Part shown: positions 32,747 to 42,040 of the stretch, one piece after another
Layout of the letters: each line of letters starts with the position of its first letter
How positions within the stretch are numbered: position 1 is the stretch's first letter
Assembly: GCA_963710535.1 (NCBI GenBank)
Contig: CAVQAW010000008.1
Coordinates: 186,001-250,000 of the forward strand
Origin: Pelagihabitans sp963710535
Lineage (GTDB): Bacteria > Bacteroidota > Bacteroidia > Flavobacteriales > Flavobacteriaceae
DNA length: 64,000 bases
Direction of reading: 5' to 3'
Translations under genes and position numbers: made by a program
Notes under the pieces: generated by a model
What the model was told of the DNA's origin: nothing
The model's database searches: none
The model's input: the letters and a program-made list of their open reading frames with translations, nothing else

Positions 32747-35422
32747 ATGTTGGAAAAAAAACTCCTTCTTTCTTGCCTTTTTTCAATCCTTGTCGCTTTG
32801 TCAGGGAAAGCGCAAACTACCATAGAAGGAACGGTAAAAGATTCCTTGAACAACCCCATTCAAGATGCGAATATATTTGTGCAAAAAGAAAATAATACCG
32901 GGGTTCTTTCCTATGCCTATACCGATGGAGCAGGATATTACCGCATATTTCTCGAAAAGCCGGGCGCTTACATTTTGAATGTCAGCAGTTTGTCTTTTCG
33001 AAAGGAACAAATTACCCTCCTTATCGATAGCGTAGAGACCCAAACCAAAATTGTCAAAGATTTTATTTTAACTCCCGAACCCTTTGCTTTGAGTGAAGTT
33101 GTGGTCAACGCCGAGGTACCCATCCTTGTCAAAAAAGATACCATTACGTTCAACGTGGACAGCTTTACCGATGGAAGGGAAGAGGTCGTCGAGGATGTGC
33201 TAAAGAAATTACCCGGAATAGAAGTGGCCAATGACGGGTCAATCCAGGTGCAGGGTCGAAATATTGCAAAAGTAATGGTCGAAGGGGATGATCTTTTCGA
33301 GAAAGGTTACAAACTCCTCACAAAAAACCTAAATGCCGGGGTGATGGATAAAGTTGAAATCCTGGAACACTATTCCGACAACGCTCTATTAAAAAATATC
33401 GAAGACAGCGACGAAGTGGCACTGAACATCATTTTAAAGGAAGATAAAAAGTCTACCCTTTTCGGAAATGCCACTTTTGGGTATGGTACCGAACAGTTTT
33501 ATGAAAATAGATTGAACCTTATTTCGTTTAAGGACAAAACGAAGTACTATTTTTTTGGCAATCTCAACAACAATGGCAGTGATGCCATCGGTGATATCTA
33601 TCAGATCTTGTATCCCGATCTATTAAATGACGTGAACTATATCGGAGATGGCGAAAGTGCACAAAATATGGTGGCCATTGGAGAAAATAGCCCTGCATTG
33701 AAAGAAAGCCGACATCTCTTCAACAATGCCGAATTGGCCTCTTTGAACGGAATATATAATCCGAACAAAGATTTAAAAATCAAAGGCCTGTTTTTTTTGA
33801 CTACTGATGAGAACACGCTTTTTCAAAACAGTTTGGAGACCTTCATATTGCCACCCGACAGTTTTGTCAATTCTGAAAACTATGCCTTAAGAAAAAACGG
33901 TTTGGCTGGATCCGGGAAATGGGACGCCCTCTACAATATAGGCAAGAAGGCCCAAATGGAATATGTCGGACGCTACAATTTTGGGCGTTTCAACAACAAT
34001 GCCATTCTTTTTTTCAATGAGGAATCCATTCTTGAAAGCTTAAAAAACCGCACAAAATATACAGATCAAAGACTTACCTATACCAAAAAGATCAATGAAG
34101 GAAGGGCTCTCCAAATAACGGGCAGGTACATTTTTGATGTAAAGCCACAAGATTATACGGTCGACACCTTCCTCTATGAAGATTTGTTCCCGGAACTAAA
34201 CGGCATTGATCTGGCAGCACAAAACAGCAGTCACCAAATGCGATTTTTTGGTTTGGAAGGATCATATTTTATCAATTCGCCGAAAAGCAACTTAAACCTA
34301 AGGGCGGGTTTTGCCCAAAAAAGAAATCACTTGACCAGTGATCTGATTTTTTCGGATAGCATGAACAATCGGTATGATGCGGGCAGCGACTTCAAGAATC
34401 GCCTGACATACGATTTAACGGATCTTTATCTGAAGGCCCAGTACAAATATTCTTTAAAAAGCGTGTCGTTCAGGTCAGGTCTGGAATTGCACCAATATCA
34501 GGTCAGTGTGATCCATGAGAACACCACCGATGCATCAAACCCGATAAACGCAATCCCCAGTCTGGGATTGTCATGGCAAGTCAATCAAAAAAATAGGATT
34601 TTATCCACCTATAAGTACAGTACGGTGAATCTACCTTTTGAACAACTGTATCAGGGATATCTTCTAAGTAACTATAGGAATTTCAGAAGGGGCTTTGGCG
34701 CTTTTGAACAGTTCCGTGGCAGTATCTTTTTAACGAATTACGTACTGGGCAATTGGAGTGATTCTTTTTTGGTAAATTCCTCTTTTCTATATAACAAAGA
34801 CCATGATTACATCTCAAGTAATACAATTGTTCAGGCCAACTATTTGGTGTACAGCCCGTTAAAATTGAATGACAGGGAATTCTATTCCTTTGATCTGAGC
34901 ATCGACAAATTCATCGAAAAGATTTCCTCAAACTTTAAAATCAACCTCTCCTATTCAAGCAATGCGTTGCAGAACATCGTCAATGCTTCGAGTCTTCGCC
35001 CCGTGATCTCGAAAACATATAGTTACGGAGGGGAACTCCGATCTGCTTTCAATGGTTTTATCGATTTTCATATCGGTACCACCTGGTCCGAATCGGTGGT
35101 AACGGTGTCCGAGAAAAACCGAAATACCAACAATTATTCGTTTTTTGACCTCGACTTTAGCCTTACAGAAAAAATAAGCGTTGAAATTGAAAATGAGCGG
35201 TATTACTTCGGAAGCCTAGCCGGAAATAAGTCAACCTTTTTCTCGGATTTGAGCGCACGATACGACATTCTGAAAAACAAGCTTAAGCTCAAACTTGTGT
35301 GTAGCAATTTATTCAACAATGATACTTTTTCAACACTGAACATTAGCGATACGGGCAGTTATAGTGCATCGTATCGACTATTGCCAAGATATTTTCTCTT
35401 GAGCTTGGATTATAGGTTTTGA
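32747..35422 (+). CDS. TonB-dependent receptor-type outer-membrane protein with carboxypeptidase-regulatory domain
   Basis: The 891-residue protein has a signal peptide (about residues 1-22). A CarboxypepD_reg-like Ig domain follows (about 23-105; TTIEGTVKDSLNNPIQDANIFV). The plug domain is at about 120-240 (VEDVLKKLPGIEVANDGSI, VQGRNIAKVMVEG, LKNIEDSDEVALNIILKEDK), and a long barrel of aromatic-rich strands ends in LDYRF. No SusD partner is present, which speaks against a SusCD glycan system. It may import or export the small proteins encoded upstream, or a compound bound by them. A small inverted repeat (CCGAC-TT-GTCGG, 35441-35452) follows the stop codon and may be a weak terminator. The outer-membrane location is firm; the substrate is unknown. 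Confidence 0.88.
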   Translation: MLEKKLLLSCLFSILVALSGKAQTTIEGTVKDSLNNPIQDANIFVQKENNTGVLSYAYTDGAGYYRIFLEKPGAYILNVSSLSFRKEQITLLIDSVETQTKIVKDFILTPEPFALSEVVVNAEVPILVKKDTITFNVDSFTDGREEVVEDVLKKLPGIEVANDGSIQVQGRNIAKVMVEGDDLFEKGYKLLTKNLNAGVMDKVEILEHYSDNALLKNIEDSDEVALNIILKEDKKSTLFGNATFGYGTEQFYENRLNLISFKDKTKYYFFGNLNNNGSDAIGDIYQILYPDLLNDVNYIGDGESAQNMVAIGENSPALKESRHLFNNAELASLNGIYNPNKDLKIKGLFFLTTDENTLFQNSLETFILPPDSFVNSENYALRKNGLAGSGKWDALYNIGKKAQMEYVGRYNFGRFNNNAILFFNEESILESLKNRTKYTDQRLTYTKKINEGRALQITGRYIFDVKPQDYTVDTFLYEDLFPELNGIDLAAQNSSHQMRFFGLEGSYFINSPKSNLNLRAGFAQKRNHLTSDLIFSDSMNNRYDAGSDFKNRLTYDLTDLYLKAQYKYSLKSVSFRSGLELHQYQVSVIHENTTDASNPINAIPSLGLSWQVNQKNRILSTYKYSTVNLPFEQLYQGYLLSNYRNFRRGFGAFEQFRGSIFLTNYVLGNWSDSFLVNSSFLYNKDHDYISSNTIVQANYLVYSPLKLNDREFYSFDLSIDKFIEKISSNFKINLSYSSNALQNIVNASSLRPVISKTYSYGGELRSAFNGFIDFHIGTTWSESVVTVSEKNRNTNNYSFFDLDFSLTEKISVEIENERYYFGSLAGNKSTFFSDLSARYDILKNKLKLKLVCSNLFNNDTFSTLNISDTGSYSASYRLLPRYFLLSLDYRF

Positions 35423-35486
35423 CTTTGGTAAGTAAATAACCCGACTTGTCGGTGTATTTTAAAATGGAATGGCGCAACGACCGAAC

Positions 35487-36428
35487 CTACATTTTTTTAT
35501 GCTTTGATTTTTCAAGGCCCGTTTCTGGCTGGTCTGGCACCTTGAATTGGAAAATATCGTTTCTTGCATAGTGGCCAATCGCATCAAAATCAAGTTTGCT
35601 TAAAGCGATTTCCTCCAGATCGAGCTCCGCGATCAATGCCCCTGCCTTATCAAATAAGGGTCCCGCTATGATTTTACCTAAAGGGGAAACGATAACACTT
35701 CCACCCCGACACATCGTTTCGGGTTCATCCTCCACCAAGGTTTTGAAACGCTTAGGAACCATCGACTTGGTAAAATACTGATTACAGCCCAATACAAAGC
35801 ACCTGCCTTCCAGAGCGATATGCTGCATGGTGGCGGTCCATGCCTCCCTGGCATCGGCCGTGGGAGCTATATAAATTTCGACCCCTTTTTGGTACATGGC
35901 CATGCGTGCCAAGGGCATATAGTTTTCCCAGCAGATGAGTCCGCCCAGTTTGCCGATCTTAGTTTGAAAGGTCACCAACGAGGCCCCGTCCGCTTCCGCC
36001 CAAACGGTCCGCTCGGTTCCCGTAGGCTTGATTTTTCTATGTACCCCCAACAGTCCATCGGTGGGGGAAATATAGATCATGGAACAGTATAAACTGCCAT
36101 TGATGTGCTGTTTCTCGGTAATCCCGATGACCAAATAAACCTTTTCAGAATGGGCCAGTTTTTCAAGTCTTTTTAATTCCTCACTTTCTAGATCAATGCT
36201 TTGGTTTCGGTATTCGGCATAAAGCTTCCTTCCCGCATCGGTCCGGCTGCCGATCTTTGCCCCAAAAGAAAATCCCCTAGGGTATCCGGGAAGGAACGAT
36301 TCCGGAAATACGATCAATTCACAACCTTGTGCAGCATACTGTTTGGTGAGTTGTTCCAGTTTGTTAAGGGACTTCTCCTTGTCGAAGAAAACCGGACTGT
36401 CCTGAACCAGGCATACTTTAACTTTCAT
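35487..36428 (-). CDS. Nitrilase-type carbon-nitrogen hydrolase
   Basis: The 313-residue enzyme has the nitrilase Glu-Lys-Cys triad in order: Glu in VFPESFLPGYPRGFSFG, Lys in GVHRKIKPTGTER, and Cys in GGLICWENYMPLARM. The WENYMPL context and the family-typical length point to a true nitrilase or cyanide dihydratase branch rather than an amidase or carbamoylase. It would convert nitriles (R-CN) to the acid plus ammonia in the cytoplasm. The C-terminal Arg/Lys-rich tail (SKHKKM) is short. It is isolated from its neighbours, so the natural nitrile cannot be guessed from context. Confidence 0.9.
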   Translation of the reverse strand: MKVKVCLVQDSPVFFDKEKSLNKLEQLTKQYAAQGCELIVFPESFLPGYPRGFSFGAKIGSRTDAGRKLYAEYRNQSIDLESEELKRLEKLAHSEKVYLVIGITEKQHINGSLYCSMIYISPTDGLLGVHRKIKPTGTERTVWAEADGASLVTFQTKIGKLGGLICWENYMPLARMAMYQKGVEIYIAPTADAREAWTATMQHIALEGRCFVLGCNQYFTKSMVPKRFKTLVEDEPETMCRGGSVIVSPLGKIIAGPLFDKAGALIAELDLEEIALSKLDFDAIGHYARNDIFQFKVPDQPETGLEKSKHKKM

Positions 36429-36568
36429 GATCTGATTTTTTTCGGTTTTAATGTTGAGAACTAGATCCGTGATGGCTATGGATGATAATTTTTTTATCTA
36501 AAATAAGCCAAAAACAAAGCTTTTTCATCGAACATGAACGGCGGATGACACTTGAAGTGCGGAAGCAG

Positions 36569-37360
36569 CTACTCAGCATACGATATCCGTTCTTGGATGC
36601 GCATAATATTCTCCTTCCTAGTTTTGATCTGGTCCATCAAGCTGAATGTCCTGCCCATATCGCCTATAAGGTAAGATTCAAATCTGGGATCCTGTAAAAT
36701 CTTATCATAGTCGATAATCAAGTTCCTATGGTCTGTAATCGCACCAATTTTACTGAAAAATCTATTGTCATTGTCTTTCGAAATTACCAAGGCTCCGGTC
36801 TTCGCGTTCATATAGCTTTCAGGGATGGTATACATTAAGGGTTAAAATTTATTCTCTACATTGAACCTGATCGAAACGATAATAGCTTCCATATTCAGAA
36901 AGTCTGCATAATATTGAGTAAGTTCTTTCATCAATTCCTTTTTTTTGAAGTTGTTGAAGGCCCCGGAAGTCTTTGCCGATTCAAATGTGGTACTGTAATT
37001 TGGGGCATTGTCAACACGATAGATAGGCTCCACGTACATGCCGAATTTCTCGATGCCCATAGATCTTTTCGGGTTCCGTAAATAGGTTAAAAGGGTATCC
37101 AAATAGTCAATTCTTTTCAAGTAAAAGTGGTTTAGGTCAGCGAGTTTGGCTTCATCTTTTTCTAAATCACCAAGCAGGTCTGACAAGAAGTTTGCTTCCT
37201 GAATACTGGCCTTTCTGCTTTCGTTCCAGTTGTTGATCTGCAAGGCGATCAGGATACCGATGACCACCAAAACTATTTCCCCAACAGCATATTTGAAGTA
37301 CCTGCCTGTTTTGTTTTTCTCCATTGAATCAAATCTAATGCTTCGAAAAAACTTAATCAT
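36569..37360 (-). pseudogene. DUF6090 family membrane protein interrupted by an in-frame stop
   Basis: The gene starts at ATG 37360 (MIKFFRSIRFDS) and has the family opening: basic start, then GRYFKYAVGEIVLVVIGILIALQINNWNESRK, a single membrane helix. It runs 172 residues to a TAA at 36844-36842. The very same frame continues at once (CCC TTA ATG) for another 88 codons (36835-36569) with family-like sequence (DRFFSKIGAITDHRNLI, GDMGRTFSLMDQIKTRKENIMRIQERI). DUF6090 proteins are usually about 240-260 residues, so the two parts make one gene broken by a single nonsense codon. Alternatives are stop readthrough, a sequencing error, or translation restart at 36835. Function is unknown for the family. 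Confidence 0.8.
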
Positions 37361-37401
37361 GGTTTCTGTTTGAATTTTGGAGAAAGCCGCAAGCGGGTAT
37401 T

Positions 37402-37447
37402 TCAGCCAAAGGTCTACCAGACCCTTGATCATGCCACGGCATGAAAT
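37402..37447 (+). repeat. Two-hairpin repeat, copy 1
   Basis: Two short hairpins lie side by side: CAAAGGTCT-ACC-AGACCCTTG (37407-37427, one mismatch) and TCATGCC-AC-GGCATGA (37429-37444), with TCAGC before them. The same arrangement occurs, inverted, at the end of the window (63951-63998). The layout resembles REP/RAYT-type elements, and the copy sits between the S10 peptidase gene and the broken DUF6090 gene. Confidence 0.7.
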
Positions 37448-37544
37448 AGCTTCGATAATCTAAAGAATCGAATCATTCCTCCATTTTCTATTCGGCCCAC
37501 CGGTCAACGGTGGCTCCATCTTTTTCACACAAAGAAATCTAAAG

Positions 37545-39047
37545 TCATTCCGAAAAAAAGGTACGTATATCGCCCATCAATTTAAGATAATCGGGTTCGT
37601 GGATGTACATCATATGACCTCCTTCAAAATAAACGGTCTTTACCCGTTCCGTGGCAATCCCATTTCTGGAAAAGGTATATTCGGTATCGAAAAAGGGACA
37701 GATCAAGTCGTAATATCCTGCGGCGACCATTACCTTCATCTGTGTATTTCTGCGCATGGTCTCCCCAAGCTGTCGTGCCACGTTTACCGCTGAAGGTTCC
37801 CAGTATTTACCGTCGGGCACCGGGCGCCAGCGCCATTTCCCGCCCAATTCCTCATTGGAGGTGATATAGGGCCTGTCGATCTTCACCTCCAATTTGGAAG
37901 CATAGTAATAATTCAAGGCCGCCGTAAAGGCTGCACTTACCTGATAATCGGAGGCATCGCCCAAATGGGGGGCTTCAGACACCTTATCGATTTCATTTCC
38001 CATAAATCGGCCATCCAACCGCCCTACGGCCAGCCCTTGATCGGCCAACAGCTGTTTTTGGAACCGGGGTACCAATATCCGAAGATCAGATTGAAAAATA
38101 TAGGCTTCAGACAAGCCCGTGAAATAAGACAATTTTTTGGCAAGCTGGATTTTTTCTTCCTTGGTCAGCAGGCTTCCACGATATAATGCCGGTGCATAAA
38201 CATCATAGGTAAATTGTCGGCATTCTTCCACAAAGGCTTCCAGTGATTTTCCTTGGCCCGCCTTCTTGTGGTACCATGCCGTGGCGGCCATACTCGGCAA
38301 GTAGGTAAGAAAGGAGGTGATATTGTCGTTCTCCGAGGTCGACCCCGCATAGTCCAAGGCCTGGGATATCAGGATAAGCCCGTTCAAGGCCATGTTCTGG
38401 CCTCCTTCTTCAAGTGTATGGGCTACTGCAACGGCCCTTGTGGTACCGAAACTTTCGCCGGCGATATATTTTGGCGACATCCAACGCTTGTTGTCGGTGA
38501 TCCATTGTCGCATGAACTGCGCTACGGAAGAAGCGTCTTCCACAAGGCCCCAATAGTTCTCCACCTTCCCTTTGCCGATAACCCTGCTGTAGCCGGTACC
38601 CACTGGATCGATAAAGACCAGGTCGGTCAAATCGAATATACCTTGGGAATTGGGTGCCATTTTATAAGGTGCCGCTCCATCGTCATTTTTGGCATCGGAA
38701 TCGACCTTTACCAGTTCCGGTCCGAGCAGGCCCATGTGCAACCAGACCGAAGCCGATCCCGGGCCACCGTTAAAAACAAAAGTAACGGGACGCCTGCTCA
38801 GGTCGGTCAAACCTTCTTGTGTATAGGCAACCGTCCAGATGGAAGCCTCCGGTTCATCGGATTTGCCCTTTAAATAGGTTTCTGAGGCTGTGGCCTTATA
38901 GCGAATTATTTTACCCCCATTGTCGATCTGATGGTTGGTCACGAATACCTGGGGTTCGGGTATCGGTTTTGGTTCTTCCTTCTGCTCCTGCGCGGGGGCA
39001 GCGGCGGAGCCTAATACTAGCATTGCAAAAAGTACCTTTCTTATCAT
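37545..39047 (-). CDS. S10 family serine carboxypeptidase, exported
   Basis: The 500-residue protein has a signal peptide (RKVLFAMLVLGSAAAPAQ). The S10 hallmarks are the oxyanion segment FVFNGGPGSASVWLHMG, the nucleophile motif YIAGESFGTTRA (Ser near residue 199), a late catalytic Asp probably in AGYYDLICPFFDTEY, and the His in FEGGHMMYIHEPD near the end. It releases C-terminal amino acids from peptides, probably in the periplasm. The next gene upstream on the same strand (39133-41025) is an S9 peptidase; the 85-base gap has no terminator, so they may form one peptide-degradation operon. Confidence 0.93.
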   Translation of the reverse strand: MIRKVLFAMLVLGSAAAPAQEQKEEPKPIPEPQVFVTNHQIDNGGKIIRYKATASETYLKGKSDEPEASIWTVAYTQEGLTDLSRRPVTFVFNGGPGSASVWLHMGLLGPELVKVDSDAKNDDGAAPYKMAPNSQGIFDLTDLVFIDPVGTGYSRVIGKGKVENYWGLVEDASSVAQFMRQWITDNKRWMSPKYIAGESFGTTRAVAVAHTLEEGGQNMALNGLILISQALDYAGSTSENDNITSFLTYLPSMAATAWYHKKAGQGKSLEAFVEECRQFTYDVYAPALYRGSLLTKEEKIQLAKKLSYFTGLSEAYIFQSDLRILVPRFQKQLLADQGLAVGRLDGRFMGNEIDKVSEAPHLGDASDYQVSAAFTAALNYYYASKLEVKIDRPYITSNEELGGKWRWRPVPDGKYWEPSAVNVARQLGETMRRNTQMKVMVAAGYYDLICPFFDTEYTFSRNGIATERVKTVYFEGGHMMYIHEPDYLKLMGDIRTFFSE

Positions 39048-39132
39048 ATGTATCTTTGGAATTGATGAGCTGTTTTTGATTTGAAATTATTATTTTGTCA
39101 TGTCCTACCTGATGCATTCCCAATGGAATGGC

Positions 39133-41025
39133 TCAATCCAAGGTTTCATTTAACCATTTAAAAAATTCATTTTGCCATATGATGGCGTTTTGGGCACTAA
39201 GGATCCAGTGGTTCTCTTCGGGAAAAAAGAGCAGCTTGCTCTTGAGGCCCTTTAACTGGGCTGCTTGGAAGGCTTCTAACCCCTGCCCTATCGGTACCCT
39301 ATAGTCCTTGCCTCCCTGAATGATCAAAATGGGGGTGTCCCATTGGTTCACCTGGTTGATGGGATTGAAATTGGTATATGCCTTCGGTGTCGGTTGTTGC
39401 CAGTAAGGTCCGCCCAAGTCCTTGTTCACAAAAAACAATTCTTCGGTGGTGCCGTACATACTTATGGTATTGAATATACCGTCGTGGGCCACGAACGACT
39501 TAAATCGATGGTCGTGAACCCCTGCCAAATAAAAGACCGAGTAGCCCCCATAGCTCGCTCCCACGCAACCCAAACGATTTTTATCGACGAATGGCTCCTG
39601 TGCCACGGCATCGATAGCGACCAGATAATCCTTTATGTTTTGACCGCCCCAATCGCCACTGATCTGTTCATTCCATGCTACCCCATGGCCCGGCATGCCC
39701 CTTCTGTTGGGCGCCACCACAATATAACCCTTGGCCGCCATCAGCTGAAAATTCCATCGATAGGAATAAAATTGGGTCAGGGCCGATTGGGGGCCGCCCT
39801 GGCAATACAGCAGGGTGGGATACTTTTTCGAAGGATCGAAATCCGGAGGGTAAATCACCCAACTCAGCAATTCCTTGCCATCGGTGGTGGGTACCATTCT
39901 TTTTTCAACTTTGCCCATTTTGAGGCTCGTATACACCGCGTCGTTGACATGGGTCAACTGCACCATGTCCCCATTTTTAAGGTTCACGGAATAGATTTCG
40001 GCCGCATGGTTCATATCGGTCCGGGTCACGGCCATGGTATTTCCCGATTGGCCTACCATGCTGGTAACGTCCCACTGGCCATTGGTGATTTGACGGATAT
40101 CGGCCAATCCCTTCTTGGGCAGTGTCAGTTCAAACAGCTGGATGGTGCCCGAAACAGGGGCAATAAAGTAGATTTTTTTTCCATCGTTGCTCCATCGAAA
40201 AGCGTTTACCGTACCGTCCCAGTGTTCGGTGAGGTTGGTTTGTTCATTTCCTTTGCGCATCACGATATCGTTCTTGTCCGACTCGTATCCCGGCTCGTCC
40301 ATTTGCAGCCAGGCCAAGGTGCCCTCTTTGGAAAAAGAAGGCTGTGTATCGTAACCCTTATTTTCTTCGGTTAAATTGACCGTTACCCGCGTTTCCAAGT
40401 CATAGGCGTAAAGGTCGGTATTGGTGCTTGTGGCGTATTCGTTTCCGACTTGCTTCAACGCGACGTACACGACCTGTGTGCCATCGGTATTCCAAACATA
40501 ATCTTCCGAACCGCCGAAGGGCATTAACGGACAATGAAAGGGTTCGCCTTCCATTAGATCAACAGGTTTTGCTGATTCTACATTGAGGTCTTTCAGGAAG
40601 ATATGGTTGTAGGAACCGTCTTCCCAAGTATCCCAATGGCGATAATTCAGATTTTCATAGATATACACCTCCGATTTGTCGAGGTTAGGGTAATGGTCCT
40701 TGCCAGTAACGGGCTTTACCTTGGCCGATTCGGTCATGATCTTGTACCTTCCAGAAGGATCTATCTTCGGGTCGTTGTAAATAGTCGCCAAATCGTTTAT
40801 TTCAGTAGCCGCTCCTCCATTCAATGGAATTTGGTAAGTTTTGGCCGAGCTCGAATTGGCATCAATATCGTAGGTCCGACTGGAATAGATTACCGCTTGG
40901 CCATCATTTGACAGGCCTATACCAGAAATACGGTTCAACTGCCAAAGCTTTTCGGCGGTCATGGTCTGCGCGCCAAGTAAAAAGGGCATTGTGGTCAAAA
41001 GGAGCAAGAGTAGCTGTTTTTTCAT
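39133..41025 (-). CDS. S9 family prolyl-oligopeptidase-type peptidase, exported
   Basis: From ATG 41025 (MKKQLLLLLLTTMPFLLGAQ, a signal peptide) the product is 630 residues long; an in-frame ATG 11 codons upstream is less likely. The N-terminal part (about 20-380) is a beta-propeller with TolB-like repeats (DIKYSS-type strands, for example GTLAWLQMDEPGYESDKNDIV). The C-terminal alpha/beta-hydrolase domain has the nucleophile in CVGASYGGYS (Ser near 490), Asp in IQGGKDYRVPIGQ and His in PEENHWI. It cleaves short peptides, often dipeptidyl or acylaminoacyl substrates. It lies upstream of the S10 peptidase, probably in the same operon. Confidence 0.93.
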   Translation of the reverse strand: MKKQLLLLLLTTMPFLLGAQTMTAEKLWQLNRISGIGLSNDGQAVIYSSRTYDIDANSSSAKTYQIPLNGGAATEINDLATIYNDPKIDPSGRYKIMTESAKVKPVTGKDHYPNLDKSEVYIYENLNYRHWDTWEDGSYNHIFLKDLNVESAKPVDLMEGEPFHCPLMPFGGSEDYVWNTDGTQVVYVALKQVGNEYATSTNTDLYAYDLETRVTVNLTEENKGYDTQPSFSKEGTLAWLQMDEPGYESDKNDIVMRKGNEQTNLTEHWDGTVNAFRWSNDGKKIYFIAPVSGTIQLFELTLPKKGLADIRQITNGQWDVTSMVGQSGNTMAVTRTDMNHAAEIYSVNLKNGDMVQLTHVNDAVYTSLKMGKVEKRMVPTTDGKELLSWVIYPPDFDPSKKYPTLLYCQGGPQSALTQFYSYRWNFQLMAAKGYIVVAPNRRGMPGHGVAWNEQISGDWGGQNIKDYLVAIDAVAQEPFVDKNRLGCVGASYGGYSVFYLAGVHDHRFKSFVAHDGIFNTISMYGTTEELFFVNKDLGGPYWQQPTPKAYTNFNPINQVNQWDTPILIIQGGKDYRVPIGQGLEAFQAAQLKGLKSKLLFFPEENHWILSAQNAIIWQNEFFKWLNETLD

Positions 41026-41316
41026 CGGGTATGGGCGTTGATTTAAATTTCTTTTCAAGGTAAAAAATATTCATGGGATTACGGCATGCTGGTTCGTTTG
41101 CTCTTTGGTTCGAATAATCATTTCATTTGGCGACGTTCGAAATACCGTAATAATAGCAACAACAAGCTTATTGATAATGGCATGTTGTCGACAGGTTATC
41201 AATCCCAAAAATGATTATTTTCTTGTATTCTTCAGCGCTTCATCAATAAGATCGATCAACCCTTGGACGCGGTTCGCAATACTATTTATTGCAGTACATG
41301 GCTTGTGCTTTCATTA

Positions 41317-42012
41317 TCAAGCCATATTTACATCGAACAGGTGGCCGATATAAGCGGTCACGCCCATAGCTACCGTGCCCCAGAAAGTAATCCTGATTAC
41401 CGCTTTGGTAATATTTGAACCGCCCGCTTTGGCTGCTACAGTGCCCAAAATGAGCAAAAATAGCATGGCGAGGGCATACTGCAAATAGATCATTTTCGGA
41501 ACGGGAATTACCAAAGCAGCAAGAACAGGCAATATACCCCCAAAAATAAAGGCCGCCCCAGATGCCAATGCGGCAGTCAGCGGTTTCGCACGGGTCATTT
41601 CATTGATGCCCAGTTCATCCCTAAGATGTGCTTCCAGCGCATTATGCGCGGTCAACTGTACGGCAACCTCCAATGCCAATTCTTGTTTCAGGCCCCTTCT
41701 TTCATAAATCATGGCAAGTTCCTGCAATTCAGCTTCTGGCATCGCAGCCAATTCACCAATTTCCCTGTTACGATCTGCATTTTCAATATCGGTCTGGGAA
41801 CTTACGGAAACATATTCTCCTGCTGCCATGGATAAGGCACCGGCCACCAGACCGGCCACGCCCGCAAGAACGATGGGTTCACGAACATCCGAGGCCGCCG
41901 CTACCCCTATGATAATACTCGCGGTGGATAAGATGCCATCATTGGCCCCTAAAATGGCGGCCCTGAGCCAGCCACTGCGCATTAAATAATGTTTCTCACC
42001 TTTGATTTCCAT
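41317..42012 (-). CDS. VIT1/CCC1 family Fe/Mn transporter
   Basis: The 231-residue membrane protein has the family N-terminus: WLRAAILGANDGILSTASIIIGVAAA, GVAGLVAGALSMAAGEYVSVSSQTDIENAD, and the acidic metal-binding helices between about residues 85 and 125 (EIGELAAMPEAELQELAMIYERRG). It continues with three more membrane helices (ALASGAAFIFGGILPVLAAL; then LFLLILGTVAAKAGG). Members store or export iron and manganese; bacterial ones usually move Fe(II) or Mn(II) out of the cytosol. Length is normal. The 258-nt gap to the S9 gene's stop-distal side and the 28 bases to the upstream amidohydrolase gene show no terminator. Confidence 0.9.
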   Translation of the reverse strand: MEIKGEKHYLMRSGWLRAAILGANDGILSTASIIIGVAAASDVREPIVLAGVAGLVAGALSMAAGEYVSVSSQTDIENADRNREIGELAAMPEAELQELAMIYERRGLKQELALEVAVQLTAHNALEAHLRDELGINEMTRAKPLTAALASGAAFIFGGILPVLAALVIPVPKMIYLQYALAMLFLLILGTVAAKAGGSNITKAVIRITFWGTVAMGVTAYIGHLFDVNMA

Positions 42013-42040
42013 GGGAACGAAAAATTCAACGACCGTTAAA

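Noticed and set aside
39343..40374. 343-codon open frame on the plus strand, antisense to the S9 peptidase gene
   Set aside because: It lies fully inside a well-supported gene, has no family resemblance and is rich in H, G and I as expected from reverse reading of that gene's codons.
41105..41353. 82-codon frame in the gap between the S9 peptidase and VIT transporter genes
   Set aside because: Runs into the transporter gene antisense, composition is not protein-like and there is no start context.
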